NCBI GenBank assembly: GCA_900102235.1
Contig: FMVL01000003.1
Span: 62,001 to 126,000, forward strand
Reading direction: 5' to 3'
DNA from: Lachnospiraceae bacterium XBB2008
GTDB lineage: Bacteria > Bacillota > Clostridia > Lachnospirales > Lachnospiraceae
Length of the DNA stretch: 64,000 bases
Shown here: one piece after another, positions 45,886 to 55,367 of the stretch
Numbering within the stretch: position 1 is the first letter of the stretch
Layout: the number at the start of each line of letters is the position of its first letter
Translations under genes and position numbers: made by a program
Notes under the pieces: generated by a model
What the model saw: the letters and a program-made list of their open reading frames with translations, nothing else
Database searches by the model: none
What the model was told of the DNA's origin: nothing

Positions 45886-45957
45886 TACGCCCGACAGGAA
45901 TCGAACCTGCATTAAAGGCGTCGGAGGCCTTCGTTCTATCCATTAGACTACGGGCGC
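45886..45957 (-). tRNA. tRNA-Arg (anticodon CCG)
   Basis: A 72-base cloverleaf on the minus strand. The acceptor stem GCGCCCG pairs with CGGGCGT (G-U at 1-72). The anticodon stem AAGGC/GCCTT holds loop CTCCGAC with anticodon CCG, reading CGG. The T arm is GCAGG-TTCGATT-CCTGT. The D stem GTCT/GAAC has a C-A mismatch and a U-G pair, so it is weak. The 3' CCA is not encoded. Confidence 0.93.
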
Positions 45958-46017
45958 AAAATGTTACAAAATTGTTAAAACATACTCGACTATGATAACA
46001 CATTGCGCCCACCTTGT

Positions 46018-46896
46018 CTACTTTTGAGTGCCCGGGCAGATGGTTATGCTTCCCTGAACGCGGTCGTAATAATACAGATTGTCACTTAATCTGTCTTCCA
46101 GATCCACCTCCGTACTGTTTATATCGCGGATCATCTCTCTCATATAATCCTCATCACACGCACTCTCTTCCGGCATGAGTATCACTTCATGGATACTGCT
46201 CGGAAGTATGTATAAACCGCCCGAATGACTGTCCGCCACCTCCTTCAGATGCTCGGAATACAGCATGCTGGTCGCTCCGAATATCCTGTGCCTGTTCGAC
46301 AGGATGTACATATCCGGTGCCTCTGTCAAAAAAAGCTGCGGCAGCACTTCATCTATGGTCTTCAGTTCATCCGACATGATACGCGGCGTATTTACGCGCG
46401 CAAGATCGTAGAGTTCATCCCTGTCTATATCCCACATCTTCAGGTGTTCGTTACGGACCAGGACAGTCGCATATCCGTTCGCGCTGCCTTCCAATACGCA
46501 GCAGAATACTATGGCAAGATCGTTCCAGCCAACATACGGAACATGCTCAAGAAGTTCACGGTTCATGTCGAAGTTCACGATCTTGTAGATCAGCCTGTCC
46601 TTTATGCTTTCAAAATCCGTATACTCCTCAGCGTGAAGATCGCTCCTTCGGTGTTCGGTCTCATATCTGTACAGCATGTTCATGATCTCGCCAAACGGTG
46701 TTCCCGATTCATACATCTCATAAAAAGCCTCAAGATATACGGTCGGAGATATACGAGAATCCTCATGTTTTATCGTAAGCCCCTTTAAAATGAGACCGTT
46801 ATTTTTAGTAACGCTTGTTATTTCAGCCCGGGTGTTCTCTCCGAACAGCTCCGAAGCCGTATTTTTTACTTTGTTGCAAAAATCTTCATAATTCAT
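46018..46896 (-). CDS. DUF5688 family protein
   Basis: 292 residues, function unknown. It resembles DUF5688 proteins, a family I know mainly from Lachnospiraceae: a helical N-terminal part (SPTVYLEAFYEMYESGTPFGEIM) and a C-terminal part with the MDMYILSNRH-like segment and LYILPSSIHEVILMP. No signal peptide or TM. The ATG at 46896 is preferred because GGAGG lies 5 bases before it; an upstream in-frame ATG at 46908 directly abuts that site. Confidence 0.8.
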   Translation of the reverse strand: MNYEDFCNKVKNTASELFGENTRAEITSVTKNNGLILKGLTIKHEDSRISPTVYLEAFYEMYESGTPFGEIMNMLYRYETEHRRSDLHAEEYTDFESIKDRLIYKIVNFDMNRELLEHVPYVGWNDLAIVFCCVLEGSANGYATVLVRNEHLKMWDIDRDELYDLARVNTPRIMSDELKTIDEVLPQLFLTEAPDMYILSNRHRIFGATSMLYSEHLKEVADSHSGGLYILPSSIHEVILMPEESACDEDYMREMIRDINSTEVDLEDRLSDNLYYYDRVQGSITICPGTQK

Positions 46897-46964
46897 ATCA
46901 ACCTCCATGTTCTCCGGACAAGGGGATATGTATTATGCGTTTTCATGGATCGGACCGATAAACG

Positions 46965-47000
46965 CAAAAAGACAATGCTCCTTTCGGATCATTGTCTTTC
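46965..47000 (-). terminator. Intrinsic terminator after efp
   Basis: AAAGACAATG pairs with CATTGTCTTT around a short TCC/GGA-closed loop; on the minus strand it runs into CTTTTTGCG. It lies about 30 bases after the efp stop. End points are accurate to about 3 bases. Confidence 0.85.
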
Positions 47001-47028
47001 AAGCTCAATGTAATTAATTATGAAAAGA

Positions 47029-47586
47029 TTATACTCTGGAAAGATACTCGCCGGTTCTGGTATCGATCTTGATCTTCTCACCCATCTCCACGAAGAGAGG
47101 AACGTTAACCTTGGCACCGGTCTCTACGATAGCGGGTTTGGTAGCGCCTGTAGCGGTATCACCCTTGAATCCGGGCTCGGTATCAGTGATCTCGAGCTCT
47201 ACGAAGAGAGGGGGCTCAACGGAGAATACCTTGCCGTTGTATGAGCAAACCTTGCAGATCTCATTCTCTTTAACGAACTGAAGTGCATCTCCGACAGTGT
47301 CTGCGCTGAGAGCCACCTGATCGTAATTGTCGGTATCCATGAAGTTATACATGTCACCGTCTGCATAGAGATACTGCATATCTTTTCTGTCTATACGTGC
47401 CTGCGGGTATTTATCTACAGGACGGAAGGTCTTCTCAACTACACCGCCATTGATGACATCCTTAAGCTTGGTACGTACGAAAGCAGCACCTTTACCGGGC
47501 TTAACATGCTGAAACTCAATGATCTGGTATACTACACCTTCCACTTCAATAGTAACACCATTCCTGAAATCACCTGCTGATATCAT
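47029..47586 (-). CDS. efp: Elongation factor P
   Basis: Rescues ribosomes stalled on polyproline; 185 residues, three beta-barrel domains. The tip of domain I is [17 protein letters not shown] with the conserved lysine in PGKGAA; the C-terminal signature [19 protein letters not shown] is present. No epmA, epmB or ymfI-like modification gene is nearby. It is last in the yqeG-aroE-aroK-aroQ-efp run, with GGAGG before the ATG. Confidence 0.97.
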   Translation of the reverse strand: MISAGDFRNGVTIEVEGVVYQIIEFQHVKPGKGAAFVRTKLKDVINGGVVEKTFRPVDKYPQARIDRKDMQYLYADGDMYNFMDTDNYDQVALSADTVGDALQFVKENEICKVCSYNGKVFSVEPPLFVELEITDTEPGFKGDTATGATKPAIVETGAKVNVPLFVEMGEKIKIDTRTGEYLSRV

Positions 47587-47645
47587 GAATCAATCCTCCT
47601 GAAAATATACGTAACATTCCTAAACATCATATACTATAAGGGCTT

Positions 47646-48086
47646 TTATTTCAACATCAAAATTGCATCATCTATCGCATCGAGATATCCCTGAAGGCCC
47701 CGCCCGTAGATCTGCTTATCACAGGCAGGTGCGGTAACGGAAACCCTTCTCCACTCCTCCCTGGCAGTGATATCCGAGATATGGACCTCGATCTTGGGGA
47801 TCGTCGTGACGGATGCGAGTGCATCATGGATCGCATAGCTGTAATGGGTAAAAGCGCCCGGATTTATGATGATCGCCTCGGTGCCGTCAGAATAGGCATC
47901 CTGGATACGGTCTATGATCGCCCCTTCGTGATTCGTCTGAAAAACCTCTATCCTGCAGCCGGTCTCTTCGCCTTTTTTGGCGATCAGGCCCAGCAGATAG
48001 TCATAGTCTTCCTTTCCGTATACGTCCTTTTCCCTTATCCCCAGGAAATTCAGGTTCGGGCCGTTTATGATGAGCAGTTTATTCAT
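47646..48086 (-). CDS. aroQ: 3-dehydroquinate dehydratase, type II
   Basis: Third step of the shikimate pathway; 146 residues. INGPNLNFLGIRE at the start, the catalytic Tyr in DVYG (about 23), NPGAFTHYSYAIHDAL, and the catalytic His region IEVHISD are intact. It overlaps the aroK end by eight bases. Confidence 0.96.
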   Translation of the reverse strand: MNKLLIINGPNLNFLGIREKDVYGKEDYDYLLGLIAKKGEETGCRIEVFQTNHEGAIIDRIQDAYSDGTEAIIINPGAFTHYSYAIHDALASVTTIPKIEVHISDITAREEWRRVSVTAPACDKQIYGRGLQGYLDAIDDAILMLK

Positions 48087-48621
48087 ATTTCATCCTCTTC
48101 TTGCGTTTCCGGACTCCTGCTGACTTGGTAAAGACCTCATCCATGATCCGTTCAACCTTTTTATCATCCACATCCACCACGACATCCGCACATTTCGCAT
48201 ATGCTTCGTTACGTGCTTCCATGAGTTCTCTGATGACTTTCTCTCTGTCCTCGCGCTGAAGCAGAGGTCTGTTCTTATCGGAAGAAAGCCTCTCGATCAC
48301 GGTCTCCGGCCTGATCCTCAGCCATACCACCACTCCAAGCCTCTTAAGCAGCTTATGGTTATCGGGCTTTACCGGCATTCCTCCGCCGGTCGCGATGACA
48401 TGATCCTTGATATCTTCATCGATAAGTGCGCCCAGCGTATCCGTTTCCATCTGCCTGAATACACTCTCCCCGTCAGTCTCGAAGATCTCGGAAATGGTCC
48501 GTCCGGTCTTTCGCTCTATATATTTATCAGTATCCAGATAGGGCTGCTTCATCCGATAGCTCAGCTTGATCCCGAGAGTGGACTTGCCCGAGCCCATGAA
48601 GCCTATCAGTATGATATTCAT
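48079..48621 (-). CDS. aroK: Shikimate kinase
   Basis: Phosphorylates shikimate; 180 residues. P-loop GFMGSGKST (near residue 8), shikimate-binding DTDKYIE, the FR-x-E region in SVFRQMETD, and the ATGGGMP loop are intact; the lid arginine region is DKNRPLL. The basic C-terminal tail (VRKRKKRMKYE) is longer than usual. Four-base overlap with aroE. Confidence 0.95.
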   Translation of the reverse strand: MNIILIGFMGSGKSTLGIKLSYRMKQPYLDTDKYIERKTGRTISEIFETDGESVFRQMETDTLGALIDEDIKDHVIATGGGMPVKPDNHKLLKRLGVVVWLRIRPETVIERLSSDKNRPLLQREDREKVIRELMEARNEAYAKCADVVVDVDDKKVERIMDEVFTKSAGVRKRKKRMKYE

Positions 48622-49580
48622 CCCTCGTCCTCCGTTTTCGCAGAGGATGCGGATCTGAGAAGTTCAAGGACACGATCCGTGACATCTTTCGGGACCGTCA
48701 CTCTGTTCCATAATTCAAAAGCGCATACAGCCTGATAAAGCAGCATCTTCAGACCGTTCGAAGCACGTCCTCCGTGTGATGTTACCATTTTCATGAAGCG
48801 CGTCTCGTCGGGGTTATAGATCAGGTCGAATCCGTATGCGATGTGTCCGTAGAAATCCTCATCGTCGATGATCACATCTTCGATGTTAGGATGCAGCCCG
48901 ACAGAGGACGCCTGGATCACCACGAGATCGTCATACGGGATCGATGAAGCATAGGCGAGTGAACCGGGTTTACATAACTCCCCGGCATCCGGATTGCCGC
49001 TCGTGCCGCCTGTAAGGGACACATACCCGTTCACATCACTGCACAGGGCTTCGGCTTTATCCACGCTTCTGTTCAGGATATGCACTGAAGCCGCATGTTC
49101 AAAAGCGCAGAGAAAAGCAGCCGCTCTCGCAGCACCTCCGGCTCCGAGTATGACCGCATTTTTGCCTTCGAGTGTCACATCATCATCTGCCAGTGCTCTT
49201 TTCAACCCGAGATAATCCGTGTTATATCCGATATATCCTTTTTCTTCGTCATCGCGCACGAGCGTGTTGACGGCACCTATCTCATGCGCCTTTTTCTCCG
49301 TATAGATCAGAGAATCCATGACCGCTATCTTATGCGGAACGGTCACATTCAGTCCCAGAACATCCAGATCATATGCTCCGCGCACGGCACTGTCGACACA
49401 TCCCCGCAACACATGCATGGGGACATAGATCATATCTATCCCCATCATGGCGGCAATCGAATTGTGGATCAGCGGAGACAGGGTATGCTCGACCGGATCC
49501 CCTATCAGAGCGCAGACCCGGGTTTTGCCGGAAACGGCGGTATATATATCATTTTCTGTTATGACTTTGATATCTGCCAT
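48618..49580 (-). CDS. aroE: Shikimate dehydrogenase
   Basis: Reduces 3-dehydroshikimate with NADPH; 320 residues from the ATG at 49578-49580, 4 bases after the yqeG stop. Substrate-binding IGDPVEHTLSPLIHN, the catalytic Lys region NVTVPHKIAVMD, and NADP loop VILGAGGAARAAAF are present. It is about 40 residues longer than typical because of an insertion around residue 200 (LTGGTSGNPDAGELC). Confidence 0.95.
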   Translation of the reverse strand: MADIKVITENDIYTAVSGKTRVCALIGDPVEHTLSPLIHNSIAAMMGIDMIYVPMHVLRGCVDSAVRGAYDLDVLGLNVTVPHKIAVMDSLIYTEKKAHEIGAVNTLVRDDEEKGYIGYNTDYLGLKRALADDDVTLEGKNAVILGAGGAARAAAFLCAFEHAASVHILNRSVDKAEALCSDVNGYVSLTGGTSGNPDAGELCKPGSLAYASSIPYDDLVVIQASSVGLHPNIEDVIIDDEDFYGHIAYGFDLIYNPDETRFMKMVTSHGGRASNGLKMLLYQAVCAFELWNRVTVPKDVTDRVLELLRSASSAKTEDEG

Positions 49581-49584
49581 GATC

Positions 49585-50115
49585 TCAACGCTCCGACATC
49601 TGCTCAAACTTCCGCATCATACGTCTGTTTCTGAGAATAACGACCAGCATGATCGGTTTTTCGATGATCCTCTTCAGAAATATATGGAATCCGATGTCTT
49701 TTCCGAGCGGTCTGACGAGTATATTGAAGAGGCCGGCCCGGTTCGCCCCCCATACGTCGGTAAATATCTGGTCACCGACACTGAATACCTCTTCGCTCTT
49801 TAAGCCCATATCCTCTATGGCCTGACGGTATCCGCGTCCGAGCGGTTTGCCGGCCTTATATACATAGAACATGCCTGCGGGATCCGCGAAACTCGATACT
49901 CTCTCATACTTGTTGTTTGATACGACCGCTGTTTTGTATCCAAGGTCATGAAGCCCGGCGAGCAGAGCCAGCGACCTCTCATCCTGAGGGGCATTATGCC
50001 CTACCAGAGTATTGTCGATATCAAAAAGAACCCCCCGGTATCCCCGGCGGTACATCTCTTCAAAATCTATGTCGTACGTTGAACTTAAATACAGATTGGG
50101 TAACAGATTCCACAT
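49585..50115 (-). CDS. yqeG: YqeG-family HAD phosphatase
   Basis: 176 residues, HAD class IIIA. Motif I is LFDIDNTLV with two aspartates, motif II VVSNN, the lysine in YKAGKPLGRGY, and the acidic motif SVGDQIFTDVWGANRAG. The substrate is uncertain; relatives include phosphatidylglycerolphosphate phosphatases. It is the first gene before the aro set and is separated from the upstream small gene by a terminator. Confidence 0.9.
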   Translation of the reverse strand: MWNLLPNLYLSSTYDIDFEEMYRRGYRGVLFDIDNTLVGHNAPQDERSLALLAGLHDLGYKTAVVSNNKYERVSSFADPAGMFYVYKAGKPLGRGYRQAIEDMGLKSEEVFSVGDQIFTDVWGANRAGLFNILVRPLGKDIGFHIFLKRIIEKPIMLVVILRNRRMMRKFEQMSER

Positions 50116-50141
50116 GATTAATCATCATATCAAAACAAATG

Positions 50142-50178
50142 CAAAAAGAAAACCCGCAATCCACCACGGATCGCGGGT
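50142..50178 (-). terminator. Intrinsic terminator after the 131-residue gene
   Basis: On the minus strand ACCCGCGATCC pairs with GGATTGCGGGT (one G-U pair) and is followed by TTTTCTTTTT. It lies 16 bases after the stop at 50194 and separates the division cluster from yqeG. Confidence 0.92.
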
Positions 50179-50193
50179 CATTATCACTCGTAA

Positions 50194-50589
50194 TCATTTA
50201 GGTATTACCAAACCGTCCTCATACTCGGCTACCATCTGCTCGGGAGTAGGACCTACAAAAGTCTTATATCCTGCAAGGATGGTGTCTCTCTTGGAATCGG
50301 ATACGACCTTCTCCATGTCGAGCTTGGCGATATCAACATCCATGCCGATGGTTCCGAAATCGTCCTGCTTGTTGAATGTAAGGGATACATCCTCAAGCTT
50401 AGCGGTACGGGGAGCTCTTACATAATCCTGCGCACTGCTGACACCGGTCTGGCCCTCTTCGGGAACAGCCGGTCTGCTTTCGGGTTTGGTAGCTTCGGGA
50501 TTGATATCCTGAGGATTGACCTGAGGTATCCTCTGCATCCCGTAGCTGCTTATGAAATTGGAATAATCAAAACCTATTCCCATTGCCAT
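50194..50589 (-). CDS. Hypothetical protein, 131 residues
   Basis: No family recognised. The N-terminus (MGIGFDYSNFISSYGM) is followed by a Pro-rich, probably disordered stretch (residues 22-55) and an acidic C-terminal helical part (VDIAKLDMEKVVSDSKRDTIL). No signal peptide or TM. A -10-like TATAAT lies at 50633-50638, and a strong terminator follows, so it is probably transcribed alone or as the end of the division cluster. Confidence 0.75.
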   Translation of the reverse strand: MAMGIGFDYSNFISSYGMQRIPQVNPQDINPEATKPESRPAVPEEGQTGVSSAQDYVRAPRTAKLEDVSLTFNKQDDFGTIGMDVDIAKLDMEKVVSDSKRDTILAGYKTFVGPTPEQMVAEYEDGLVIPK

Positions 50590-50688
50590 TGTCTTATCCG
50601 TCCCTGGTTAATGAATCTATTCCGTTGCATATATTATATCGGCCGGATCGGGTAAAACTTAACACCAAAATCAGGAAAAATCATCGTT

Positions 50689-51138
50689 TTATTCAAGAAC
50701 CTTCTTGAGCTCGTCCATGAAAGTGTTTACATCCTTGAATTCACGGTATACGGATGAAAATCTTACGTAAGCGACTGCATCCAGATCCTTGAGTTTATCC
50801 ATGATAAGTTCGCCTATCACGCTTGAAGGGATCTCCTTTTCCTCTCTGGAAAAGATCTCAACCTCGACTGCATCGACCAGATCGGTGATCTGAGTGGCTG
50901 ATATCGGACGCTTGTGGCATGCCCTGAGCACACCTGCTTCTATCTTGGTCCTGTCATATGCTTCTCTGTTGTTGTCTTTCTTGATGATGATGAGAGGTAT
51001 GGTCTCTACCTTCTCGTATGTGGTAAACCTCTTGTCACACTCATCACAGATCCTGCGCCGACGGATCGAGCTGTTGTCATCAGCAGGTCTTGAGTCTATG
51101 ACTCTCGTGTTTTCGTGACCGCAAAAGGGGCATTTCAT
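50689..51138 (-). CDS. nrdR: Transcriptional repressor NrdR
   Basis: ATP-cone repressor of ribonucleotide reductase genes; 149 residues. The zinc ribbon MKCPFCGHENTRVIDSR...CDECDKRF is followed by the ATP-cone (KKDNNREAYDRTKIEAGVLRAC) and the conserved VAYVRFSSVYREF. It starts 20 bases after the ftsZ stop. Confidence 0.97.
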   Translation of the reverse strand: MKCPFCGHENTRVIDSRPADDNSSIRRRRICDECDKRFTTYEKVETIPLIIIKKDNNREAYDRTKIEAGVLRACHKRPISATQITDLVDAVEVEIFSREEKEIPSSVIGELIMDKLKDLDAVAYVRFSSVYREFKDVNTFMDELKKVLE

Positions 51139-51158
51139 AAAACGATAACCTCAAACTT

Positions 51159-52403
51159 TCAATTTTTCTTAAGGAAATTCGGTATCTCCAAAGATTTGGT
51201 GTCAACCGATGCCCTTACAGGAGGGGTATGCGTAACGGGTACGGCAGCTTTGGGTGCTGCGTTTCCCGCCTGAGGGGCGCTGTGAGACGTACCTGCCGGT
51301 GCAACACCTGCTGCGGGTCTGCTCGCTGTCATTGCTCCCTGAAGGAAGCTGGATGCGGGACGTGTACCCTGAGGAAGTACGGATCTCTGTGAAGCAGGAG
51401 TGATGAATCTGCTCGCTGCCGATGCATTGGCTGCTTCATTTGCTTCGACGCTCTCGGCATTGATGCCGGTAGCGATCAGAGTGATGCTGCATGTATCAGT
51501 CATGGACTGGTCATACTTAACACCGAAGATGATATTTACATTATCTCCGGTTATCTCACCCAGATAATTGGAAGCGTCACTTGTATCATAAAGAGAGATA
51601 TCACCGGTGAAGTTAAGGATGATATCTGTTGCTCCTGCAACCGTTGTTTCAAGAAGAGGACTCTCGATAGCCATCTTGACTGCCTCAAGAGCCTTGTCAT
51701 CGCCCTTGCCGTAACCGATACCGATATGAGCGATGCCCTTGTTCTCCATGACGGTACGAACATCGGCAAAGTCAAGGTTCAGCTCAGCGGGAACATTGAT
51801 CAGATCGGTGATACCCTGAACTGCCTGCTGAAGGACCTCATCGGCTTTCTTAAGTGCTTCGGGCATGGAAGTACGCTTATCTACTATCTCAAGGAGCTTG
51901 TCGTTGGGGATGACGATCAGCGTATCCACGTTGTTCTTTATATTATCGATACCCATACGGGCATTTTCCATGCGTTTCTTGGCTTCAAATCTGAAAGGCT
52001 TGGTAACTACGCCGACAGTAAGGATACCCATATCCTTGGCTATCTTGGCTACCAGAGGAGCAGCTCCCGTACCGGTTCCGCCGCCCATTCCGCAGGTAAC
52101 GAATACCATGTCGGCACCCTTAAGAGCCTGAGTGATCTCCTCGGAACTCTCTTCAGCTGCTTTCTGTCCGATCTCGGGCTTTGCTCCGGCACCCAGACCT
52201 TTGGTCAGTTTCTCACCGATCTGCAATGTTTTGGCCTTGCATAAACGCAGATCCTGAAGATCCGTATTGATGCCCAAAAACTCGACGCCCTGAACTCCTT
52301 CATCTATCATCCGATTTACGGCGTTGTTTCCTGCACCGCCAACGCCGGCAACTATTATCTTGGAAACAGCATTAACTTCGTTGGATTTAATCTCAAGTGG
52401 CAA
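51159..52403 (-). CDS. ftsZ: Cell division protein FtsZ (TTG start)
   Basis: Tubulin-like GTPase that forms the Z-ring; 414 residues. GTP-binding [14 protein letters not shown], the tubulin signature [12 protein letters not shown] and the T7 loop [11 protein letters not shown] are intact, followed by an Ala/Pro-rich linker and the C-terminal peptide LEIPNFLKK that binds FtsA or SepF. No ATG lies before the GTPase core; TTG at 52401-52403 is preceded by GGAGG at 8 bases, so TTG is the start. Confidence 0.97.
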   Translation of the reverse strand: MPLEIKSNEVNAVSKIIVAGVGGAGNNAVNRMIDEGVQGVEFLGINTDLQDLRLCKAKTLQIGEKLTKGLGAGAKPEIGQKAAEESSEEITQALKGADMVFVTCGMGGGTGTGAAPLVAKIAKDMGILTVGVVTKPFRFEAKKRMENARMGIDNIKNNVDTLIVIPNDKLLEIVDKRTSMPEALKKADEVLQQAVQGITDLINVPAELNLDFADVRTVMENKGIAHIGIGYGKGDDKALEAVKMAIESPLLETTVAGATDIILNFTGDISLYDTSDASNYLGEITGDNVNIIFGVKYDQSMTDTCSITLIATGINAESVEANEAANASAASRFITPASQRSVLPQGTRPASSFLQGAMTASRPAAGVAPAGTSHSAPQAGNAAPKAAVPVTHTPPVRASVDTKSLEIPNFLKKN

Positions 52404-52471
52404 GGCTGGTACCTCCTAACACCTATTATTACACATACACTCATATATAATAAATCAAACAACTGCGATTA

Positions 52472-53209
52472 TCAATCAGATTTTTCAAAAGTTACGGTAT
52501 CTCCGCTTACGTATTCAGTCAGATCTATGGTGCCCTTCTGACCGTCCAGTTGTTTGATGATATCGGGCAGGACCATCATCTTTTCGTCTATAAAATCGTC
52601 GTTTCCTATGAATACTTCCACATCTCCGAAGAAAAGCACCAAAGAGCCGTCCCTGGCGAAATGTATACGGTCACCTTTAAGGCCGTATTTTTCCATGAGC
52701 TGCGATATATCGAGGACTTTTTCAAAAAGGCTCGGGTCCTCCACGGGAAGCACTTCATACAGAATGCAGTGATCAAAAGCAAGTCCGGTGACCAGCGGTA
52801 TTCCGGGCGTCAGGACCTGGGAGCTCTCCACCACCGTTCCGGTCCTGTCGAAATATATGTAGCGGTCCATGTATTCAACATAGCCGGCAAGGCTCTTTTC
52901 AAAAACTGTGATCCTGATGGTATCGCGGGATTCGATGGAAACCGACATTGTTTCGATGAAAGGGACATCCCTGATCTCTTTGTCCCTGTATTTCATATAG
53001 AGGAAAACGGTATTATCACCGAGAAATCCGTCCATGACCATGGCCGCTATCTGATCGTCGCTGTAATGTATGTTTCCGTCCACGATCACGGCCTTAACAT
53101 GACAAAACCTGATCACGCAGGCGATCGCAACCGCCAGGACCAGGATTATGGCTCCGGTCAGGATATAGGGCCAGACCGGCACTTTGACTCGTGTTCGCTG
53201 TTTTTTCAT
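52472..53209 (-). CDS. ftsQ: Cell division protein FtsQ/DivIB
   Basis: Bitopic divisome protein, 245 residues. A basic cytoplasmic N-terminus, one TM (about 13-34), then a POTRA-type domain (VKAVIVDGNIHYSDDQI) and the beta domain with YIYFDRTGTVVES. It overlaps the ftsW stop by one base (TGATG). Confidence 0.9.
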   Translation of the reverse strand: MKKQRTRVKVPVWPYILTGAIILVLAVAIACVIRFCHVKAVIVDGNIHYSDDQIAAMVMDGFLGDNTVFLYMKYRDKEIRDVPFIETMSVSIESRDTIRITVFEKSLAGYVEYMDRYIYFDRTGTVVESSQVLTPGIPLVTGLAFDHCILYEVLPVEDPSLFEKVLDISQLMEKYGLKGDRIHFARDGSLVLFFGDVEVFIGNDDFIDEKMMVLPDIIKQLDGQKGTIDLTEYVSGDTVTFEKSD

Positions 53210-54384
53210 CAGTATTCCCTCGCCCTGATGGCCTTGGCGACGCCCAGTGCAAGTCCCATCTCACACATCAGGCAGACCAGGGCGGAACCTCCGTAACTGA
53301 TGAAAGGAAGCGATATTCCGGTATTGGGGATCGTATTGGTAACGACCGCGATATTCAAGATGACCTGGATGGATATGTGTCCCATGACACCGGCCACGAT
53401 CAGTGTACCGAACAGGTCTTTTGCATTATCGGCTATGATCTTGAGTCTCCACAGGAGCAGGATAAAGAGCAGCATGAGTGCCAACGCGCCGAACAGTCCG
53501 AGTTCCTCGCAGATTACGGAAAAGATCATGTCGTTCTGGGCCTCGGGAATGAAGCCGAGTTTCTGCATGCTCTCGCCGAGTCCCTTGCCGAAGAAACCGC
53601 CGGAGCCGATGGCATACAGCGACTGCAGAGTCTGGAAGCCTTTGCCTGATGCATAAGCTTCGGGATCGAGCCAGGCCAGGATACGCTCGCCTCTGTAACC
53701 TCCGACATTACCGGATTCGACACCGGAAGCGTTAGCCAGGATTATGATGACCACGAGCGCCGCCAGAATGGCTCCCGCCACGCCGACTATTACATATCTC
53801 TTATAGTCCCTGGTAGCCACGAATAGCATAACAAGCGCTATGCCAAACACGATGATCGCGCTGGAAGCGTTGGATGTGACTCCCCACAAAAGAGCGGAGA
53901 TGATGGCAGTCATGCCAAGCACGAAGCCGAACCCCCTCCAGGTATGGATCCCGTCTCCCATCCTTCTGATCAGGCAGGCCAGAAAGACTATCATGGCAAG
54001 TTTGGCTATCTCTGCCGGCTGGAACGAGATACCTGAAATATAGATCCACCTCTTCGCACCGTTGGCCTCATGTCCGAAGGGAATGATCAGAAAGATGAAG
54101 ACCAGACTCACCAGATATGCCAGCATTCCGACCCTGTAAAAAAGGTTATAGGGAATAAGGGCTACGATGATCATGGCGGCAAGCCCGACAACGGTAGCTA
54201 TGATCTGTTTCTTAAGATAGAAAGACGCATTGCCGAAAGTAAGAAACGCATCATAAGAGCTGGAGGAATATACCATGACCAGCCCGAAGATCAGGAGAAA
54301 AAGAACGATAACTATTAAATTGTAATCGAAATACCTGAATCCTTTCTCAGCCGCTCTGCGCAGCTCGGATCTGCTCCCTGCCAC
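53209..54384 (-). CDS. ftsW: FtsW/RodA/SpoVE-family glycosyltransferase
   Basis: SEDS-family peptidoglycan polymerase, 391 residues, about ten TMs. The catalytic Asp region WLDPEAYASGKGFQTLQSL and the loop GLGESMQKLGFIPEAQNDMI are present, with the C-terminal signature NTGISLPFISYGGSALV. The context beside pbpB, mraY and ftsQ supports FtsW; SpoVE cannot be excluded from sequence alone. Confidence 0.94.
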   Translation of the reverse strand: MAGSRSELRRAAEKGFRYFDYNLIVIVLFLLIFGLVMVYSSSSYDAFLTFGNASFYLKKQIIATVVGLAAMIIVALIPYNLFYRVGMLAYLVSLVFIFLIIPFGHEANGAKRWIYISGISFQPAEIAKLAMIVFLACLIRRMGDGIHTWRGFGFVLGMTAIISALLWGVTSNASSAIIVFGIALVMLFVATRDYKRYVIVGVAGAILAALVVIIILANASGVESGNVGGYRGERILAWLDPEAYASGKGFQTLQSLYAIGSGGFFGKGLGESMQKLGFIPEAQNDMIFSVICEELGLFGALALMLLFILLLWRLKIIADNAKDLFGTLIVAGVMGHISIQVILNIAVVTNTIPNTGISLPFISYGGSALVCLMCEMGLALGVAKAIRAREY

Positions 54385-54393
54385 TTTTTCCTC

Positions 54394-55353
54394 CTACCAG
54401 ATCCCCACAAGTGCCAAGATACAGAAAAGTGCGGTCACTATGGAAAAAACGGTAACTACTCTGGTCTCCGACCATCCGCAGAGTTCAAAATGATGATGAA
54501 TGGGCGCCATCTTAAAAATGCGCTTGCCGTGGGTGATCTTAAAACATCCCACCTGAAGAATGACCGAAACCGTCTCTATAACATAGATGATACCAACGAC
54601 AACAATGATAAGGGGCATATGAAGCGCATAGGCCATGCCTGCGACATATCCGCCCAGCGCCAGTGACCCCGTATCGCCCATGAATACCTTGGCGGGATAA
54701 GCATTAAATAGTAGAAATCCAGCAAGGCCTGCTCCGAAAGCAGCCGCCAGGCCTTCAACTCCCGCCCCGGTCATAACCGAAGCTATGCAGAAAAACACCG
54801 AAACGACCAGTGTCACCGTAGAAGCCAGACCATCAAGTCCATCCGTGAGGTTGGTACCGTTGGATGTCGCTATCACGACGAATATCATGAACGGGATGGC
54901 TGCCCAACCCAGATCGAGCGTCTGCCCGGGCATGAAAGGTATCTTCATCGTAAGATCGGCATCCGTGAAATACTTAAGATACAGGCCGAAAGCTACCGAA
55001 AGAACTATCTGAAGGCTCAGTTTCTGCCACGCTTTAAGTCCCATGGCGCGTTTGAGCACTACTTTTACATAATCATCAACGAATCCGATGAGTGCCATTC
55101 CGAAAGTCAGGATCAATATCGGAAGGACCTTATCACTCTCCTTAAGCTGAAGGAGTGCCGGGATCAGCATCCCGACCAGAAAGATCACGCCGCCCATGGT
55201 CGGCGTACCGGTCTTCTTCAGATGGCTCTCGGGCCCGTCATCGCGGACCGTCTGCCCGAACTTGATCTTGTGAAGGAACGGGATAAATACCGGCCCCAGT
55301 AGTGCCGATATCGCAAATGACAATATAGCTGCAGTAAATATCCTGAGATTCAT
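54394..55353 (-). CDS. mraY: Phospho-MurNAc-pentapeptide transferase
   Basis: Makes lipid I from UDP-MurNAc-pentapeptide and undecaprenyl phosphate; 319 residues, ten TMs. DDGPESHLKKTGTPTMGG (near residue 33), FVDDYVKV (near 92), TNLTDGLDGLA, FMGDTGSLALGG and the MAPIHHHFEL loop are intact. The ATG at 55351-55353 is chosen for the GGAG 6 bases upstream; an earlier ATG overlaps the pbpB stop. Confidence 0.97.
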   Translation of the reverse strand: MNLRIFTAAILSFAISALLGPVFIPFLHKIKFGQTVRDDGPESHLKKTGTPTMGGVIFLVGMLIPALLQLKESDKVLPILILTFGMALIGFVDDYVKVVLKRAMGLKAWQKLSLQIVLSVAFGLYLKYFTDADLTMKIPFMPGQTLDLGWAAIPFMIFVVIATSNGTNLTDGLDGLASTVTLVVSVFFCIASVMTGAGVEGLAAAFGAGLAGFLLFNAYPAKVFMGDTGSLALGGYVAGMAYALHMPLIIVVVGIIYVIETVSVILQVGCFKITHGKRIFKMAPIHHHFELCGWSETRVVTVFSIVTALFCILALVGIW

Positions 55354-55367
55354 CGTATTCTCCAATG

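Noticed and set aside
45818-46012. Minus-strand 64-codon reading frame across the tRNA
   Set aside because: Its middle is the tRNA-Arg read as protein (a well-known false ORF pattern), and it has no ribosome site.
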